NCBI RefSeq assembly: GCF_003993795.1
Contig: NZ_RWKV01000004.1
Span: forward strand, 124,001 to 188,000
DNA from: Aquabacter cavernae
GTDB lineage: Bacteria > Pseudomonadota > Alphaproteobacteria > Rhizobiales > Xanthobacteraceae
Direction of reading: 5' to 3'
DNA length: 64,000 bases
In this document: positions 25,659-38,383 of the stretch, in pieces
Numbering within the stretch: the stretch's first letter is position 1
How the letters are laid out: each line of letters starts with the position of its first letter
Translations under genes and position numbers: made by a program
The notes under the pieces: model-generated
Seen by the model: the letters and a program-made list of their open reading frames with translations, nothing else
Told to the model about the DNA's origin: nothing
Databases searched by the model: none

Positions 25659-26432
25659 ATGACCCCTGCCCTCGTCTCCATCATCGCCTTCGGCGGCATG
25701 TTCGGCGGCGCGCTCGCCGCCATGTTCATCGCCAAGCGCCTCTCGGCGCACCACGTCTCCTCCTCCACCCAGGACACGGTGAAGCTGGGCGTGGGCATGG
25801 TCGCGGCCATGACCTCGCTCATCCTCGGCCTGATGACCGCATCGGTGAAGGGCAATTTCGACACCACCGATCGCGATGTCCATACCTATGCCCTGAACGT
25901 CCTCTCGCTGGAGGCGGACCTGCGCCATGCGGGCAAGGACGCCTGCCCGGCCCAGGACCTGCTGGCGGACTATACGCGCGCCATCCTGGCGGAGAACTGG
26001 AAGGACGCGCCCAACCTTCCCAAGCGCCGCGTGGAAACCAGCTCCAGCGACCTTCTGCTGGACCTCGACACGTTCGTGCGCACCTGGGCCCCCACCACCA
26101 CCGTGCAGCAGGAGGTGCGCAGCGTGGCGCTCACCGACCTGCGCGCCATCCTGACCACGCGCTGGACCGTGAGCGAGGAGGCCGCCGCCTCGGTGCCCAC
26201 CATCTTCGTGGTGGTCCTGATCGTCTGGCTCGCGCTCATCTTCATCAGCTTCGGCCTGTTCGCCCCGCCCAACGGGGTGGTGGTCGCCTGCTTCCTGCTC
26301 TGCGCCCTGTCCATCGGCGGCGCGCTGTTCCTGATCCTGGAAATGAGCGGGCCGTTCGACGGCTTTATCTCCATTTCGCCACAACCACTTGTTCGGGCGA
26401 TTGAATTCATCGAAGCCCACGACTGCCGGTAA
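25659..26432 (+). CDS. DUF4239-like (bestrophin-like) membrane protein
   Basis: A 257-residue membrane protein. An N-terminal helix IIAFGGMFGGALAAMFIA is followed by a second at MVAAMTSLILGLMTASVKG (about 49-67). A soluble helical region (70-180) leads to two C-terminal helices (TIFVVVLIVWLALIFISFGL and VVVACFLLCALSIGGALFLI). The FD..DRDVHTYA-type region after TM2 and overall layout resemble the DUF4239 family, whose function is not established. The start is the ATG giving MTPALVSIIAFGG; an upstream frame reading back into fabI is not convincing. Between fabI and the chemoreceptor, its role is open. Confidence 0.65.
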   Translation: MTPALVSIIAFGGMFGGALAAMFIAKRLSAHHVSSSTQDTVKLGVGMVAAMTSLILGLMTASVKGNFDTTDRDVHTYALNVLSLEADLRHAGKDACPAQDLLADYTRAILAENWKDAPNLPKRRVETSSSDLLLDLDTFVRTWAPTTTVQQEVRSVALTDLRAILTTRWTVSEEAAASVPTIFVVVLIVWLALIFISFGLFAPPNGVVVACFLLCALSIGGALFLILEMSGPFDGFISISPQPLVRAIEFIEAHDCR

Positions 26433-26506
26433 GCATCGCTTTTTTTACTGCTTCCAAAGTCGAAGACCGCGCAAGTCTCGCACAAGCAAGCTCCCTTCAT
26501 TTGCCC

Positions 26507-26524
26507 AGGTTGTTTCAACCTTTT
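26507..26524 (+). other. small hairpin with T-run before the chemoreceptor gene
   Basis: AGGTTG-TTT-CAACCT with a following TTT, ending one base before the AGGGAGGTG ribosome site. It may terminate the DUF4239-like transcript or act as a leader structure for the chemoreceptor mRNA. Confidence 0.4.
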
Positions 26525-26538
26525 AGGGAGGTGAAGCC

Positions 26539-28563
26539 ATGAACGCCATGCGTCTCGGGATCGGCGCGAAGCTGGGCATTGCGTCCGGGCTTTTGATCCT
26601 TCTATCCGCCGGAGTCATTGTCAGCCGGCAAGCCGCCCTGACCCAGATCGAAGCCGCCAATGCGGAGACCGAGCGTCAGGCGCTGATCCTCCAGGAGGCC
26701 GAACAGGTTGGCCTGCTCCTCGGGCGCGTGCGCCTCAACACCACCGAAATGCGCCTCTCCTTCGCGAACCTCGAGAACGAGGACATGCTGCGCAAGGTGC
26801 AGGCGGACGTGAAGACGGCCCAGGGCGGACTGGACAAGCTGATCGACCTCGAAAGCCACGAGGACGACCGGGACGTGTTCCGCAAGCTCAAGGCCCGCTT
26901 CACCGAGATCGCGGCGGTGGCGGAAGAGATCCACCAGTCCCAGCAGGCCCAGCTCAATTCGGTGGACAGCCGCCCGGCGCTGAACATTCTCGCACGTACC
27001 GGCTTCTCCAACCTCAACAAGCAGCTCGTGCCCCTCGACCAGCCCGAGGTGATGCAGATGGTCCAGCCGCTGGAGCAGATGCTGGACAATATCAGCCTCT
27101 CCGCCGCCACCTTCATCCTCGAAGAGGACCGCAAGCAGCTCATCCTCATAAATGCCATGCAGGACCGGGCGCTGAAGGCGCTCCGGACGGTGAAGGAGCA
27201 GTTCGGCGATGTCGGCCAGATCGGCGCCGCCGTCACCACCGCCCAGAATGCCTTTCAGGCCTATGTTCAATCGGTTCAGCAGGGCCTCGCCGAGGTCCAG
27301 AAGCGCAAGAAGATCGTCGAGGAAAGGGGCACGCCCTCCACCGTCGCGGCCACGAAGCTGCTGGCCAAGGTGACCGAGGATAGCGCCGCGCAATCCGCGG
27401 AAGCGGACGAGCGCTCCGATGCCGCCCTCCAGAGCGGCATGCTGCAGATCCTGATCTTCTCCGTGGTGGCCATCATCGCGGCCATCGGCTCCGCCGCCTA
27501 TTCCGTGGTGGGCATCGCCCGGCCGGTGCGCCAGATCACCCATGCCATGGAAAGCGTCTCGAGCGGCGACTTGTCCGCCGAGATCCCCTTCGCCACCCGC
27601 CGCGACGAGATCGGCGACCAGGCGCGGGCCCTCGCCTTCTTCCGCGACAGCCTCTCCCAGGCCGAGGTCCAGCGCGAGGAACGCCTCGCGGAGGAGCGCG
27701 CCGCCACCGAGCGCCGCAAGCAGGAGATGAATGCGCTGGCCGACCAGTTCGAGAGCGCGGTGGGTGCCGTGGTGGACATGGTCGCCTCCGCCGCCACCGA
27801 ACTGCAGGCCGCCTCGGAAACCCTCAACACCACAGCCGAGGAAACCACGGCCCAGGCCGCCTCGGTTTCCGCCGCCGCCCAGCTCGCCACCTCCAACGTG
27901 CAGGCGGTGGCCGCCGCCATCGAGGAATTGTCCGCCTCGGCGCGGGAGATCGGCGACCGCCTCCAGCATTCCTCCCAGATGACCGAGCAGGCGGTGAGCG
28001 AGGTGGACACCACCAACAGCCAGATGAGCGAGCTGCGCGTGTCCGCCGACCAGATCGGCACCATCATCAGCCTGATCGACACCATTGCCGGCCAGACCAA
28101 CCTGCTGGCCCTCAATGCCACCATCGAATCCGCCCGTGCCGGCGAGGCGGGCCGCGGCTTCGCCGTGGTGGCGCAGGAAGTGAAGGCGCTGGCGGGCCAG
28201 ACCGCCAAGGCCACCGCCGACATTTCCGGCCGCATCTCGGGCATCCAGGACTCCACCGGCGACGTGGTGACCTCCATCTCCGGCTTCAGCCGCACCATCG
28301 GCGAGCTGCGGGCCGGCGCCACCGCCATCGCGGCAGCCATGGAGGAGCAGAACGCCACCACCTCGGAAGTGGCCCGCTCCATCCAGCAGGCGGCCACCGG
28401 AACCACCGAAGTCACCAGCAGCATCACGGCGGTGGAGCAGGCGGCGCAGGCCTCCGCCTCGGCCGCCCAGCAGGTCCTGTCCTCGGCCACCGACCTGTCG
28501 CGGCAGGCCGTGTCCCTGCGCCGTCAGGTCCAGACCTTCGTGGAGACGGTGCGCGCCGCCTGA
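26539..28563 (+). CDS. methyl-accepting chemotaxis protein
   Basis: A 674-residue transmembrane chemoreceptor. TM1 is at about 12-29. A helical periplasmic sensor of about 265 residues rich in Glu/Gln heptads has the size of an HBM-type four-helix sensor. TM2 is at about 300-322 ([20 protein letters not shown]). HAMP follows at about 327-375 ([38 protein letters not shown]). The cytoplasmic coiled coil carries the hairpin tip [20 protein letters not shown] followed by [20 protein letters not shown], the CheA/CheW contact. There is no C-terminal NWETF-like pentapeptide. The ligand is unknown. Ribosome site GGGAGGTG; no che genes nearby. Confidence 0.92.
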   Translation: MNAMRLGIGAKLGIASGLLILLSAGVIVSRQAALTQIEAANAETERQALILQEAEQVGLLLGRVRLNTTEMRLSFANLENEDMLRKVQADVKTAQGGLDKLIDLESHEDDRDVFRKLKARFTEIAAVAEEIHQSQQAQLNSVDSRPALNILARTGFSNLNKQLVPLDQPEVMQMVQPLEQMLDNISLSAATFILEEDRKQLILINAMQDRALKALRTVKEQFGDVGQIGAAVTTAQNAFQAYVQSVQQGLAEVQKRKKIVEERGTPSTVAATKLLAKVTEDSAAQSAEADERSDAALQSGMLQILIFSVVAIIAAIGSAAYSVVGIARPVRQITHAMESVSSGDLSAEIPFATRRDEIGDQARALAFFRDSLSQAEVQREERLAEERAATERRKQEMNALADQFESAVGAVVDMVASAATELQAASETLNTTAEETTAQAASVSAAAQLATSNVQAVAAAIEELSASAREIGDRLQHSSQMTEQAVSEVDTTNSQMSELRVSADQIGTIISLIDTIAGQTNLLALNATIESARAGEAGRGFAVVAQEVKALAGQTAKATADISGRISGIQDSTGDVVTSISGFSRTIGELRAGATAIAAAMEEQNATTSEVARSIQQAATGTTEVTSSITAVEQAAQASASAAQQVLSSATDLSRQAVSLRRQVQTFVETVRAA

Positions 28564-28615
28564 CGGCGCGCCCCTATTCCCCCGGCCACGCACCGGGCAG
28601 AGCGAGAAACGGAAA

Positions 28616-28642
28616 CGGCCGGGCACATGCCCGGCCGTTTTT
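28616..28642 (+). terminator. Rho-independent terminator of the chemoreceptor gene
   Basis: A perfect 9-bp stem CGGCCGGGC / GCCCGGCCG with loop ACAT (28616-28637), followed by TTTTT. It lies 53 bp past the stop codon. Confidence 0.9.
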
Positions 28643-28720
28643 CATTGGGGAGCCCCGATCTGCGGGGCGTCGGCGCACGCCGCATGGCGTCCATCAGGAA
28701 ACCTGCCCCAAGCCGGGGAC

Positions 28721-28752
28721 AAAAAGAAAGGGCGGCCGCGAGGCCGCCCTTT
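28721..28752 (-). terminator. Rho-independent terminator of pnp
   Basis: On the minus strand, AAAGGGCGGCC pairs with GGCCGCCCTTT around a TCGC loop, followed by CTTTTTG. It lies just beyond the pnp stop and faces the chemoreceptor terminator across about 80 bp. Confidence 0.88.
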
Positions 28753-28774
28753 CGCATTCAGGGTCGGGCGCCGA

Positions 28775-30931
28775 TCACTCGGCGGCGCCGGCCTCGTCCC
28801 GCTCGGGCTTCTGCTTGGCCTCGAGGTCCTCGCCGGTGGCCTGGTCCACCACCTTCATGGAGAGGCGGGTCTTGCCGCGCTCGTCGAAGCCCATGAGCTT
28901 CACCTTCACCTTGTCGCCCTCCTTGACCACGTCGGAGCTTTTCGCGACGCGATCCTTGGCGAGCTGGGAGATGTGGACAAGGCCGTCCTTGGAACCGAAG
29001 AAGTTCACGAAGGCGCCGAAATCCACCACCTTCACGACCGTGCCCTCATAGACCTGGCCCACTTCCGGCTCGGAAGCGATGGACTTGATCCAGTTGATGG
29101 CGGCCTTGATGGCCTCGCCATTGGCGGAGGCGATCTTGATGGTGCCGTCGTCCTCGATGTTGATCTTGGCGCCGGTCTTCTCGACGATCTCGCGGATCAC
29201 CTTGCCGCCGGAGCCGATCACTTCGCGGATCTTGTCCACGGCGATCTTCATCACCTCGATGCGCGGGGCGTGCTCGCCCAGCTCGGCGCGAGCCGAGGTC
29301 AGCGCCTTGGCCATCTCGCCGAGAATGTGCGCGCGGCCACCCTTCGCCTGGTCGAGGGCGACCTTCATGATCTCCTCGGTGATACCGGCGATCTTGATGT
29401 CCATCTGGAGCGAGGTCACGCCCTGCTCCGTGCCGGCCACCTTGAAGTCCATGTCGCCGAGGTGATCCTCGTCGCCGAGAATGTCGGACAGCACGGCGAA
29501 CTTGTCGCCTTCCAGGATGAGGCCCATGGCGATGCCCGCCACCGGACGACGGAGCGGAACGCCCGCATCCATCAGCGCCAGCGAGGTGCCGCAGACGGTG
29601 GCCATGGAGGACGAGCCGTTGGACTCGGTGATCTCCGACACCACGCGCAGGGTGTAGGGGAATTCATGCTTGGCGGGCAGCATGGGGTGGATGGCGCGCC
29701 AAGCGAGCTTGCCGTGGCCGATCTCGCGACGGCCGGGCGAACCCATGCGGCCGGTCTCACCCACCGAGTAGGGGGGGAAGTTGTAATGCAGCAGGAAGTG
29801 CTCCTTGTAGGTGCCTTCCAGGCTGTCGATGAACTGCTCGTCCTCGCCGGTGCCGAGGGTAGCGACCACGAGGGCCTGTGTCTCGCCGCGGGTGAACAGC
29901 GCCGAACCGTGGGCGCGGGGCAGGATGCCCACTTCGGAAACGATGGGACGCACGGTGCGCACATCGCGGCCGTCGATGCGGATGCCATCGTCCAGGATCG
30001 CCCAGCGGACGATCTTGGCCTCAAGGCCCTTCAGCACTTCGGACACCACCTGGGCCGGGGGCGCAGCCTGGCCTTCCACGGCGAGGCCCTCGAAATACTT
30101 CTTCACCTTGGACTTGGCAGCGCCGACCGCCTCGTAGCGGGCCTGCTTCTGCTGGATCTTGTAGGCGGCGCGCAGGTCGCTCTCGGCGATCTCGCGGATC
30201 TTGGCCTCAAGCGCGGAATGATCGGCGGGATCGAAGGCGCGCGGCTCCTTGGCGGCCTTCTCCGCGAGGCGGATGATCGCCTCGATCACCGGCTGGAAGT
30301 GGCGGTGGCCGAACATGACCGCGCCGAGCATGATCTCTTCGGGCAGCTCCTTGGCTTCCGATTCCACCATGAGCACCGCGTCGCCCGTGCCGGCGACCAC
30401 GAGGTCGAGAGCGCTTTCCTTCACCTCGTCCACGGTGGGGTTCAGCACATATTCGTCGCCGATGAAGCCGACGCGCGCCGCGCCCACGGGGCCCATGAAG
30501 GGCACGCCCGAGAGGGTGAGGGCGGCGGAGGACGCCACCAGGGCCACGATGTCCGGATCATTCTCCAGGTCGTGGGAGAGAACGGTCACCACCACCTGGG
30601 TGTCGTTCTTGTACCCGTTCGGGAACAGGGGGCGGATGGGACGGTCGATGAGGCGGGAGACCAGGGTCTCCTTCTCGGACGGACGACCCTCGCGCTTGAA
30701 ATAGCCGCCGGGGATGCGGCCGGCCGCGTAGGTCTTTTCCTGGTAATTGACGGTCAGGGGGAAGAAATCCTGGCCGGGCTTCGGCTCACGGGCCGAAACG
30801 ACGGTGGCGAGCACGGTGGTGTCGCCATAGGTGGCGAGGACCGAGCCGTCCGCCTGACGGGCGATCTTGCCCGTCTCGAGGACCAGCGTGCGTCCACCCC
30901 AGTCCAGTTCTTCGCGATGGATATCGAACAT
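28775..30931 (-). CDS. pnp: polyribonucleotide nucleotidyltransferase (PNPase)
   Basis: A 718-residue 3'-5' phosphorolytic exoribonuclease and degradosome component that forms homotrimeric rings. Two RNase PH-like halves flank a helical domain. The catalytic acidic segment [20 protein letters not shown] lies in the second half, with FFRREGR-like KREGRPSE near the N-terminus. A KH domain ([20 protein letters not shown], about 559-578) and an S1 domain ([18 protein letters not shown]) complete the family architecture. It sits downstream of rpsO as in most bacteria. A hairpin immediately before its start may mediate autoregulation, as RNase III/PNPase do in E. coli; that parallel is inference. 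Confidence 0.97.
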   Translation of the reverse strand: MFDIHREELDWGGRTLVLETGKIARQADGSVLATYGDTTVLATVVSAREPKPGQDFFPLTVNYQEKTYAAGRIPGGYFKREGRPSEKETLVSRLIDRPIRPLFPNGYKNDTQVVVTVLSHDLENDPDIVALVASSAALTLSGVPFMGPVGAARVGFIGDEYVLNPTVDEVKESALDLVVAGTGDAVLMVESEAKELPEEIMLGAVMFGHRHFQPVIEAIIRLAEKAAKEPRAFDPADHSALEAKIREIAESDLRAAYKIQQKQARYEAVGAAKSKVKKYFEGLAVEGQAAPPAQVVSEVLKGLEAKIVRWAILDDGIRIDGRDVRTVRPIVSEVGILPRAHGSALFTRGETQALVVATLGTGEDEQFIDSLEGTYKEHFLLHYNFPPYSVGETGRMGSPGRREIGHGKLAWRAIHPMLPAKHEFPYTLRVVSEITESNGSSSMATVCGTSLALMDAGVPLRRPVAGIAMGLILEGDKFAVLSDILGDEDHLGDMDFKVAGTEQGVTSLQMDIKIAGITEEIMKVALDQAKGGRAHILGEMAKALTSARAELGEHAPRIEVMKIAVDKIREVIGSGGKVIREIVEKTGAKINIEDDGTIKIASANGEAIKAAINWIKSIASEPEVGQVYEGTVVKVVDFGAFVNFFGSKDGLVHISQLAKDRVAKSSDVVKEGDKVKVKLMGFDERGKTRLSMKVVDQATGEDLEAKQKPERDEAGAAE

Positions 30932-30941
30932 GGAATTATCT

Positions 30942-30960
30942 CTCTTCGTTCAGCGAAGAG
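30942..30960 (-). promoter_or_regulatory. leader hairpin directly upstream of pnp
   Basis: The 7-bp stem CTCTTCG / CGAAGAG with a 5-base loop ends eleven bases before the pnp ATG. On the minus strand its 3' arm (CGAAGAG) contains the purine-rich ribosome site, so folding would mask it. It may be a translational control element. Confidence 0.6.
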
Positions 30961-31120
30961 GGGAGCCATGAGCAAGACGGCCGGACGCACCGCCCGTTCG
31001 CCGCCCCGGAGCGGGGCTGCGCACGACGGTTGCGTCCGGCGATCCTGCCATGACTTCCCTTTAGCTTCGCGTACCCGCGGCGAGCCCCATGCCCGCCGCG
31101 TCGGCTCCCGCCGAATGCAC

Positions 31121-31137
31121 GCCGCCCATGGGGCGGC
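31121..31137 (-). other. hairpin in the rpsO-pnp spacer
   Basis: GCCGCCC-ATG-GGGCGGC, a perfect 7-bp stem about 20 bases after the rpsO stop and without a T-run. It is a candidate RNA processing or stability element in the 224-base spacer. The rest of the spacer (30961-31120) is GC-rich and holds no gene that I recognise. Confidence 0.45.
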
Positions 31138-31155
31138 GCGCTCCGGCGTCCTCGC

Positions 31156-31425
31156 TCAGCGACGCAGGCCGAGCCGCTCGATCAGCGACTTGTAGCGGGC
31201 CTCGTCCTTGCGCTTGAGATAGTCGAGGAGGCTGCGGCGCTGGGACACCAGCTTCAGGAGGCCGCGCCGGGAATGGTTGTCCTTGTTGTGGGACTTGAAA
31301 TGCTGGGTCAGGTTGGAAATCCGCTCGGAGAGGATGGCCACCTGCACCTCGGGCGAACCGGTGTCGCCGGACTTCGCGCCATATTCCGTGATGAGCGTCT
31401 GCTTGCGCTCGGTCGTGATCGACAT
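31156..31425 (-). CDS. rpsO: 30S ribosomal protein S15
   Basis: The 89-residue S15 binds 16S rRNA early in small-subunit assembly. The sequence has the family's standard length and motifs: [11 protein letters not shown] (20-30), [22 protein letters not shown] (34-55) and [16 protein letters not shown]. It is located between a solute-binding protein gene and pnp, while truB, its usual upstream neighbour, is about 2 kb away. A strong hairpin in its 5' leader suggests S15 autoregulation. Confidence 0.98.
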   Translation of the reverse strand: MSITTERKQTLITEYGAKSGDTGSPEVQVAILSERISNLTQHFKSHNKDNHSRRGLLKLVSQRRSLLDYLKRKDEARYKSLIERLGLRR

Positions 31426-31455
31426 CGGGACTGTCCTTGTCTTAGAGAAATCTAT

Positions 31456-31485
31456 GGTGGCGTGGCCTACGGCCTGAATGCCACC
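31456..31485 (-). promoter_or_regulatory. rpsO leader stem-loop, candidate S15 autoregulatory RNA
   Basis: About 30 bases upstream of the rpsO ATG, the outer stem GGTGGC / GCCACC (31456-31461 with 31480-31485) encloses an inner GGCC-TAC-GGCC stem (31464-31474). Unpaired GT and TGAAT sides lie between them. S15 is known to repress its own translation in several phyla through unrelated leader structures containing an internal bulge or junction. Assigning this one is inference. Confidence 0.55.
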
Positions 31486-31699
31486 GGGCCGTTCGGCGGC
31501 CGGGCCGGGATGTCGTCCAGCGCGGTCGAGGCGAACGGAAGCTGCGCGTGGCCCAAGGGGCTACGCGGCGCGGACTATACATGGATCCGCAGGTTCAGCC
31601 AGTGAAAAGTCAGGGCGGGCAAGGCGTGCCCGGGATGCCCCTCCCGCCCGGAGCGCACGATTGCCGTGGCCGGGCGGGAGGAGGCGTGCCGATGAGGGC

Positions 31700-33298
31700 T
31701 TACGGCGCCATGCCGATGGTGGTCAGGTCCTGGAACCAGTGCTGGGCCTGGGTGAAGTCCTTCACCTTGGGCGAGAGGGCATGGGGATTGGTGTCATGCA
31801 CCACCCACACCAGCACCGCGTCGTCCACCACCTGCTGGTGAACCTGGGCCATCAGTTCGTCCTGCTTCTTCACGTCGAAGGTCTTCTTGGCCTCGTCGAT
31901 GAGGGCGTCCACCTTGGGGTTGGAATAATAGCCCCAGTTCACGCCCACCGGCGCCACCTGCCGGGAATCGAAGAAGCGGATCAGCGAATAGAGCGGATCG
32001 GAGGTCACATAGGCGATGTTGTTGGCGCTGATGCCCGCATTCATCGGGTCCTTCGCGCCCTTGCGCCAATGGGTATAGAGGGTCTCCAGTTCCACCACCT
32101 TGAAGTCCACATCCACGCCGATCTCCTTGAAGGAGGCCTGGATATATTCGTTCATGGGCAGCGACAGCATCTGGCCCGTGCCGCCCTGGGCGATGATGAA
32201 GGTGGCCTTCAGGGGCTTTTCTTTTGAATAGCCGGCTTCTTTCACCAGCTTGGCCGCGGCCTCCGGATCGTATTTCAGATCGAAGGTGGGCTTGCCGAAC
32301 CAGGGGCTCTGGGGATCCACCTGCCCCTTGGCGGGCTTGGCGAGGCCGTTCATGAGGGCGACGATGCCGTCGCGGTCCACGGCGAGGTTCAGCGCCTTGC
32401 GGAGCTTCGCGTCCTGCCACGGGGAGTCCGGCAGCACGGACAGGTGGTAGTTCCACACGTGCGGGGTGACGTTCTCCACGATCTTGACGCCCGCCGCCTT
32501 CAGCTGGGGCACCGCGTCCGGCGCGGGGGTCTCGATCAGGTCCACCTGGCCGGCGAGCAGCGCATTGGTGCGGGTGAGCGCCTCGGGGATGGGGATCAGG
32601 ACCATGCGGTCCGCCTTGGCGATGCGGTTCTTGTCCCAATAATCGGGGTTGCGCACCAGTTCCAGGCGCTCGCGCGGGACCAGCTTGGAGAATTTGAACG
32701 GGCCGGTGCCGGACGGGTTGGACGCGAACTTGTCCCAGTCCTTGCCCACCTTCTCGTACTGCGCCGGGCTCGATACCAGGAACCAGAGCATCTGGTAGGG
32801 GAAGAAGCTGTCCACGTCCTTGGTGGTGATCTCCACGGTCATGTCGTCCACCTTGCGGTAGGAGGCGACGCCGGGAAGACGGGTCTTCACCTGGGCGGAC
32901 TGGCGCTTGTCGAACTGGGGCGACTTGTCGTCCAGCACCTTGTCCAGGTTCCAGATGACCGCATCGGCATTGAAGTCGCTGCCGTCATGGAACTTCACGC
33001 CGGGCCGCAGGGTGAAGAGCCACTTCTTCGGATCGGCGGGATCCGGCTTCCATTCGCTGGCGAGGCCCGGGACCAGCTTGCCCGGACGGTCGGCCACGTT
33101 CATTTCCCAGGCCACCAGCGGGTCGTAGAGGGTGTAACCGGTGAATTGATAGGCACCTGCCCCACGATCGGGCTGGCCCGTGGTCTGGGGGATGTCCGCC
33201 ATGGAGATGCCGTAGCGCACGACATTCTCCGCATGGGCCGTTGCACCAAGGGCAAGGCCGAACACGACCGAGGCGATAAGCGATAATCTGCGAGGCAT
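31700..33298 (-). CDS. ABC transporter solute-binding protein, family 5
   Basis: A 532-residue periplasmic binding protein for peptides or similar solutes. The signal peptide is MPRRLSLIASVVFGLALGAT then AHA-E. The domain has YTLYDPLVAWEMN near the N-terminus, LRPGVKFHDGSDFNADAVIWN (SBP_bac_5 signature), and RKALNLAVDRDGIV. The start is the ATG giving MPRRLSL; a longer frame reaching 33382 adds no family sequence. No permease or ATPase genes adjoin it, so it is an orphan. It lies between truB and rpsO on the same strand, breaking the conserved pair. Two TTGTAT repeats upstream suggest its own regulation. Confidence 0.88.
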   Translation of the reverse strand: MPRRLSLIASVVFGLALGATAHAENVVRYGISMADIPQTTGQPDRGAGAYQFTGYTLYDPLVAWEMNVADRPGKLVPGLASEWKPDPADPKKWLFTLRPGVKFHDGSDFNADAVIWNLDKVLDDKSPQFDKRQSAQVKTRLPGVASYRKVDDMTVEITTKDVDSFFPYQMLWFLVSSPAQYEKVGKDWDKFASNPSGTGPFKFSKLVPRERLELVRNPDYWDKNRIAKADRMVLIPIPEALTRTNALLAGQVDLIETPAPDAVPQLKAAGVKIVENVTPHVWNYHLSVLPDSPWQDAKLRKALNLAVDRDGIVALMNGLAKPAKGQVDPQSPWFGKPTFDLKYDPEAAAKLVKEAGYSKEKPLKATFIIAQGGTGQMLSLPMNEYIQASFKEIGVDVDFKVVELETLYTHWRKGAKDPMNAGISANNIAYVTSDPLYSLIRFFDSRQVAPVGVNWGYYSNPKVDALIDEAKKTFDVKKQDELMAQVHQQVVDDAVLVWVVHDTNPHALSPKVKDFTQAQHWFQDLTTIGMAP

Positions 33299-33340
33299 CC
33301 CGCGTCCTTCCTCCAAGAGGGAAAGCGGGTGCCTCGCAAA

Positions 33341-33396
33341 TTGTATGCCGTGCGCCGGATATCCGGGACGCAGGCGCATCACACTTTTGTATACGA
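33341..33396. promoter_or_regulatory. TTGTATAC-type repeats upstream of the orphan binding-protein gene
   Basis: TTGTATACG at 33388-33396 contains the palindrome GTATAC. A second half-match TTGTATGCC lies at 33341-33349, 47 bp away, in the 121-bp gap between truB and the binding-protein gene. GTATAC-centred sites are typical targets of FadR-type GntR regulators, so the gene may be induced by its substrate. A hairpin TGCCCC-GAGAG-GGGGCA (33397-33413) beside them may end the truB transcript. Confidence 0.45.
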
Positions 33397-33419
33397 TGCC
33401 CCGAGAGGGGGCACCCGCC

Positions 33420-34493
33420 TCAGGCCGAGCGCTTCAGCGCCCGCGGCACGGTGCGCGACCAGTTGAAGACGCGGTGGGGCCGCACCTCGCCGCCGGACGC
33501 ATCGCCGATGGCGAACAGCGAGCCCTGGCAGGACACCGCCACATGGCCGTCAATGACCGGCGCATCCCGCCCGCGCAGGATGATGGCCTGCCCGCAGCGC
33601 AGGCGATGGGCGTCGGACGGCGAGACGGTCAGCCCCACCAGATCCTCCAGCGCCACTTCCACCCCGTCCAGGGCCTGGAACAGCGCCTCGTCGCCCGCCT
33701 CCGCGCGCTCCGACAGCTCCTCCACACCGATCAGGTCTTCCTCAAGGAAGTTGCCGACGCTGGCCCGGCGCAGCATGGAGACATGCCCCCGGCTGCCCAG
33801 AAGGCGGCCGAGATCGCGGGCGATGGCCCGCACATAGGTGCCCTTGCCGCATTCGGCTTCCAGAACCGCATGGTCCGCGTCCGGCCGCTCCACCATCTCG
33901 ATGCGATGGATCACGATGGGGCGGGCCTGCAATTCCACCACCTCGCCCTCGCGGGCCAGGTCATAGGCGCGGTTGCCGTCGATCTTCAGCGCCGAATAGG
34001 CCGGCGGCACCTGCATGATCTCGCCCAGGAAGCCGGGCAGAGCGGCGCGGATGGCCTCGTCGGTGGGGCGCTCGTCGCTTTCCGCCACCACGCGGCCCTC
34101 GGCATCGTCCGTGTCCATCTCCTGGCCGAAGCGCACGGTGAAGCGATAGGTCTTGCGCCCGTCCATCACGTAGGGAACGGTCTTGGTGGCCTCGCCGAGC
34201 GCGATGGGCAGGCAGCCCGACGCCAGCGGGTCGAGCGTGCCGGCATGGCCCGCCTTCTTGGCGGCGAACAGGCGCTTCACCACCGCCACCGCCTGGGTGG
34301 AGGTCATGCCCGAGGGCTTGTCCAGAAGCACCCAGCCGTCCACGTCGCGCTTGGGCGCCCGGGGGCGCTGGTCGCGCTCGCGGCCCCCGCGGCCGTTTTC
34401 ACGGCCGTGTCCGGGTTCACGCATCGCGCGCGGCTCGTGGCCCTCGCCGGCAGTCTCGGAAGGGGCGGGAGCCTCGTGGTCCATGGCCGTCAT
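33420..34493 (-). CDS. truB: tRNA pseudouridine-55 synthase
   Basis: A 357-residue TruB that makes pseudouridine 55 in the T-loop of tRNAs. The catalytic region is plain: [15 protein letters not shown], then [16 protein letters not shown] with the catalytic aspartate in GTLDP, and YRFTVRFG. Conserved motif [20 protein letters not shown] follows, and a PUA-like segment closes the protein. About 50 extra N-terminal residues are rich in Gly, Arg, Glu and Pro and look disordered. The start overlaps the rbfA stop by 4 bp (ATGA), as part of the rimP-nusA-infB transcription unit. Confidence 0.96.
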   Translation of the reverse strand: MTAMDHEAPAPSETAGEGHEPRAMREPGHGRENGRGGRERDQRPRAPKRDVDGWVLLDKPSGMTSTQAVAVVKRLFAAKKAGHAGTLDPLASGCLPIALGEATKTVPYVMDGRKTYRFTVRFGQEMDTDDAEGRVVAESDERPTDEAIRAALPGFLGEIMQVPPAYSALKIDGNRAYDLAREGEVVELQARPIVIHRIEMVERPDADHAVLEAECGKGTYVRAIARDLGRLLGSRGHVSMLRRASVGNFLEEDLIGVEELSERAEAGDEALFQALDGVEVALEDLVGLTVSPSDAHRLRCGQAIILRGRDAPVIDGHVAVSCQGSLFAIGDASGGEVRPHRVFNWSRTVPRALKRSA

Positions 34494-34906
34494 TCGTCGG
34501 TCTTCTCTTCGTTGTCGGACTGAAGGTCGCGCGCCACTGCGGGCGAACGCAGCAGCTCATCGATATGCTGGGCCTCGCCGAACGAGGTGTCCTCGCGGAA
34601 CCGCAGCTCCGGCACGGACTTCAGCTCCACCCGGCGCGCCACTTCGCCCCGCAGGATGCGGGCATTGGCGGCCAGCGCCTTGATGACCGGCCGCAGGTCC
34701 TTGCCCCCGAGCGGCATCACGTAGCAGGTGGCGATCTTGAGGTCCGGCGACATGCGGACTTCCGGGACGGTGATGATGTGGCCGGCAAGCACCGGGTCCA
34801 GATGGTCCCCGCGCGAGAGGATGTCGGCGAGCGCATGGCGCACCAGTTCGCCCACGCGCAGCATGCGCTGGCTGGGGCCAGCGCCGGTCTTCTGTTCATG
34901 TCTCAT
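34490..34906 (-). CDS. rbfA: ribosome-binding factor A
   Basis: A 138-residue KH-type 30S maturation factor. Residues 16-35 ([20 protein letters not shown]) are the first helix of RbfA, and [20 protein letters not shown] and [14 protein letters not shown] match the family. The start is the ATG giving MRHEQKTG; a longer in-frame reading extends into the repeat-rich spacer to 35092 and has no RbfA sequence. It sits between infB and truB as usual, overlapping truB. Confidence 0.95.
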   Translation of the reverse strand: MRHEQKTGAGPSQRMLRVGELVRHALADILSRGDHLDPVLAGHIITVPEVRMSPDLKIATCYVMPLGGKDLRPVIKALAANARILRGEVARRVELKSVPELRFREDTSFGEAQHIDELLRSPAVARDLQSDNEEKTDE

Positions 34907-35203
34907 TTTCGTTTCGGCAGCGCCGGGCGCCGCCTCTCCTTGCATGAGGCTCGGCGGACTTGGACCGCCGACCCCTGAAAACGGATCATCTCCCCTGCGC
35001 CCTATTCGGGGAGAGGGGGTGGAATGAGGGGGCTTGCCGCCTGTGACGGCGACATCCGGGACCGCCGCTCGCGCGCCGGACCCGTTACCCACCTCGGGTC
35101 GCCTGAGCCCTTCTCCCGCACGGACCGGGCTATCGCCCGGCTCGCCGCCTGAGAGGATCGAGGCCGGATGGACCCGGCCTCGACGGAGCGAGGGTCAGCG
35201 CGG
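34907..35203. other. 297-bp hairpin-rich spacer between infB and rbfA
   Basis: Unlike the tight junctions elsewhere in this operon, this spacer holds several inverted repeats: TCGGCGG/CCGCCGA (34951-34957 with 35065-style loop closing at 34971), TCTCCCC (34989-34995) with GGGGAGA (35008-35014), and CGAGGCCGG (35160-35168) with CCGGCCTCG (35175-35183). No T-run follows on the minus strand. It may separate infB from rbfA expression or be decayed intergenic repeats. I see no gene in it. Confidence 0.55.

Positions 35204-38379
<3,176 letters not shown>

Positions 38380-38383
<4 letters not shown>

Noticed and set aside
26602-28626. A minus-strand frame of 674 codons opposite the chemoreceptor
   Set aside because: It is an antisense shadow of a high-GC gene, without ribosome site or recognisable motif.
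28973-31195. A plus-strand frame of 740 codons opposite pnp
   Set aside because: Same antisense effect; pnp is unambiguous on the other strand.
35160-35183. Hairpin after infB as a Rho-independent terminator
   Set aside because: No T-run follows on the minus strand, and rbfA is expected to be transcribed with infB.
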